Assembly: GCF_029227915.1 (NCBI RefSeq)
Contig: NC_079884.1
Coordinates: forward strand, 7,564,001 to 7,628,000
DNA length: 64,000 nt
From: Hydractinia symbiolongicarpus
Taxonomy: Eukaryota; Cnidaria; Hydrozoa; Anthoathecata; Hydractiniidae
Direction: 5' to 3'
Shown: positions 63,945-64,000 of the stretch, piece after piece
How the letters are laid out: each line of letters starts with the position of its first letter
Numbering within the stretch: the stretch's first letter is position 1
Notes under the pieces: generated by a model
Database searches by the model: none
Told to the model about the DNA's origin: nothing
Seen by the model: only the letters and a program-made list of their open reading frames with translations
Made by a program: the position numbers and the translations under genes

Positions 63945-64000
63945 TTTACACAATTCCTAACGAACTGTGAGAATTGCATTACTGTATTCAAATACTGTAT

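Overview
The window looks like repeat-rich, AT-rich DNA from an animal genome, most likely a cnidarian and probably a hydrozoan. That placement is inferred from the intron-containing genes with GT/AG junctions, a LINE whose ORF1 carries CCCH-type zinc fingers of a kind common in cnidarian elements, pogo- and hAT-type transposase relics, and the base composition; no marker gene proves it. Only three protein-coding gene copies look intact. The rest is satellites, microsatellites and decaying mobile elements.

Layout. 1-2.08 kb has no gene. 2.17-17.21 kb is bracketed by degenerate inverted termini built on GCACTTAGCGGGACAT and by (GTT)n microsatellites. I read it as one ~15 kb element or composite. 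It holds a broken tyrosine-recombinase-like gene (4.0-4.8 kb, minus strand) and a ~6 kb, ~205-bp-period satellite (7.1-13.1 kb) whose every unit carries the same TGTCCCGCTwAgTG core as the termini, all in one orientation. Part of the satellite is arranged as a 1644-bp (8-unit) higher-order repeat. 18.0-23.6 kb holds a 12-exon type I membrane receptor with a cytoplasmic SEFIR domain (IL-17-receptor-like); all splice phases close. 24.5-26.8 kb is a 65-bp tandem satellite split by a 5'-truncated LINE with a 15-bp target-site duplication. 29-30 kb has hAT and OTU-like relics and a tRNA-like sequence. 30.7-35.4 kb is a full-length-like but frame-broken LINE (ORF1, APE endonuclease, reverse transcriptase). 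At 37.3 kb lies a 97% identical orphan fragment of the SEFIR exon, followed by a 960-bp pogo-like element with TA target duplication.

38.12-42.15 kb and 51.86-56.15 kb are direct copies of one ~4 kb block (offset exactly 13738 bp, no net indel seen). Each carries the same 4-exon, 278-codon gene of a family I cannot name. The left copy preserves the pogo-like element; the right copy cuts it, so the right copy is probably derived. The right copy's left junction falls in an 89-bp satellite and both right junctions fall in (TAA)n. 42-51 kb between the copies holds three related satellites, a 38-bp perfect palindrome, a ~205-bp (AT)n and interspersed repeats. 56.4-60.6 kb is a nested inverted-terminal-repeat element containing a SINE-like unit and a smaller inverted-repeat element. 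62.1-62.8 kb is a LINE 3' fragment, and 63.9 kb a second tRNA-like sequence.

The functional content is a membrane signalling receptor and two copies of one uncharacterised gene, set in DNA actively reshaped by transposition, satellite turnover and segmental duplication.
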